Positions 63,244 to 64,000 of a DNA stretch of 64,000 nt are shown here, one piece after another. The stretch comes from Deltaproteobacteria bacterium. GTDB taxonomy: Bacteria > Myxococcota_A > UBA796 > CAJQPC01. The notes below the pieces were generated by a model. The model did not search any database. It saw only the letters and a program-made list of their open reading frames with translations, and was not told the origin of the DNA. Location: positions 1 to 64,000 of the forward strand of contig JADKFE010000045.1 of assembly GCA_016717595.1 (NCBI GenBank). The letters run 5' to 3'. Positions within the stretch are counted from its first letter, which is position 1; every line of letters starts with the position of its first letter. The position numbers and the translations under genes are program-made.

Positions 63244-64000
63244 TGCGCTGCACACTGATCGTGCTCGACTCGTTGGGCGTCGGCGCGATGCCCGACGCCG
63301 CGGACTGGGGCGACGCCGGCGCCGACACCTTGGGCCACATCCTCTCGACGGTGAAGGACATCCAGCTCCCGAACCTCACCGCCATGGGCCTCGGAAACCT
63401 CCACCCCGCCTCGGGCCTGCCCGCCGTCGCCGCGCCCACGGCGGCCTATGGCCGCGCCGCCATCGCGTCGAACGGCAAAGACACCATCGCCGGTCATTGG
63501 GAGATCGCCGGTGTGCCCGTCACCGAGCGCTTCTCGGAGTACCCCGACGGCTTCCCGCGCCTGGTGATGGACTCCTTCTCGGCGCTCATCGGCCGCGGCT
63601 ATCTGGGCAACGTGAAGGCGTCTGGAACCGAGATCTTAGAGCGACTCGGCGCCCAGCACCTCGCCACGGGGGAGCCCATCATCTACACCTCGGCGGACTC
63701 GGTCTTCCAGATCGCGGCGCATGAGGACGTCGTGCCCCTCGACGACCTCTACGACTGGTGCGAAGACGCCTTCCGCATCGTGAGCAAGTGGGGCGTCGCC
63801 CGGGTCATCGCCCGGCCCTTCACCGGCCAGCCGGGCAGCTTCACCCGCACCCCCAACCGCCGCGACTTCGCCGTGCGCCCGCCGTCGCCCACCGTCATCG
63901 ATCTGCTCAAGGCCGCCGGTGAGCCCACCACGTCCGTGGGCAAGGTGAAGTCCATCTTCGGCGACCGCGGCTTCACCCAGGCGGTGAAGGCCGATGACAA
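63243..64000 (+). CDS. deoB: phosphopentomutase, cut by the window end
   Basis: ATG 63243 overlaps the deoC stop and is preceded by AGGAGG. The visible 252 residues have the metal-site motifs of DeoB: IVLDSLGVGAMPDAADWGD, ADTLGHI, and SNGKDTIAGHWEIAG around the phosphorylated Thr, with the cap domain in between. The enzyme interconverts (deoxy)ribose 1- and 5-phosphate, supplying DeoC. The two genes form a nucleoside-catabolism operon. About a third of the protein lies beyond the window. Confidence 0.95.
   Translation, partial: MRCTLIVLDSLGVGAMPDAADWGDAGADTLGHILSTVKDIQLPNLTAMGLGNLHPASGLPAVAAPTAAYGRAAIASNGKDTIAGHWEIAGVPVTERFSEYPDGFPRLVMDSFSALIGRGYLGNVKASGTEILERLGAQHLATGEPIIYTSADSVFQIAAHEDVVPLDDLYDWCEDAFRIVSKWGVARVIARPFTGQPGSFTRTPNRRDFAVRPPSPTVIDLLKAAGEPTTSVGKVKSIFGDRGFTQAVKADD

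Overview
The window is high-GC, gene-dense DNA that looks like a member of the Myxococcota (Deltaproteobacteria-like). The signs are Ser/Thr protein kinases, an FHA-GGDEF protein, many lipoproteins (one carrying an Asp-Thr-Gly-rich tail), a long secreted beta-propeller protein with calcium-type repeats ending in a MYXO-CTERM-like tail, and a caa3-type oxidase operon. I see no rRNA, tRNA, insertion sequence, prophage or CRISPR array. This reads as chromosome, with one accessory-looking patch at about 17.4-20.8 kb.

Layout. 0-12 kb: sulfatase-fold lipoprotein, FHA-diguanylate cyclase, a tandem amidohydrolase pair, an endonuclease/exonuclease/phosphatase-fold membrane protein, an Rpn-type nuclease, an M14 carboxypeptidase and a membrane glycosyltransferase. 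12-17.4 kb: frataxin (cyaY) divergent from sucA-sucB, followed by two overlapping envelope genes. 17.4-20.8 kb: a LysM / helical-repeat / HEXXH metallopeptidase gene and a downstream partner. 20.8-31.5 kb: fatty acid desaturase, rhomboid protease, ABC1/UbiB kinase translationally linked to a kinase-AAA-TPR regulator, glyoxalase II, OsmC protein and an anion transporter. 31.5-37 kb: bifunctional penicillin-binding protein, small membrane proteins, an AlkD-like protein and a TIGR02757-family protein. 37-49.5 kb: a long leftward run comprising a membrane glycosyltransferase-like protein, aldo/keto reductase, SURF1, ctaA, ctaB, ctaC, ctaD, ctaE, a subunit IV-cytochrome c fusion, ctaG, a YtkA-like lipoprotein and a di-heme peroxidase. 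49.5-56 kb: GNAT, a His-rich Nfu-type protein, a HEAT lipoprotein, and a signalling cluster (coiled-coil protein, Ser/Thr kinase, ECF-like sigma factor, double cNMP-domain protein). 56-64 kb: thrS without a TGS domain, a methyltransferase, the large MYXO-CTERM-like protein and the deoCB nucleoside-salvage operon, cut by the window end.

A major practical point: at least ten genes are interrupted by single-base frameshifts that each restore a full-length, family-typical protein when one base is added or removed, several in short homopolymers. This looks more like residual indel error of the assembly than mass pseudogenisation. I give the repaired extents.

The best candidate for something undescribed is the 17.4-20.8 kb patch: an orphan LysM protein with two copies of a 76-residue FDWAITD repeat and a lethal-factor-like HEXXH...E metallopeptidase domain, next to a gene with a CpXC-like C-terminus and a G9 homopolymer that breaks its frame. 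The second most interesting item is the subunit IV-cytochrome c fusion, which would give the oxidase two tethered c-type hemes.
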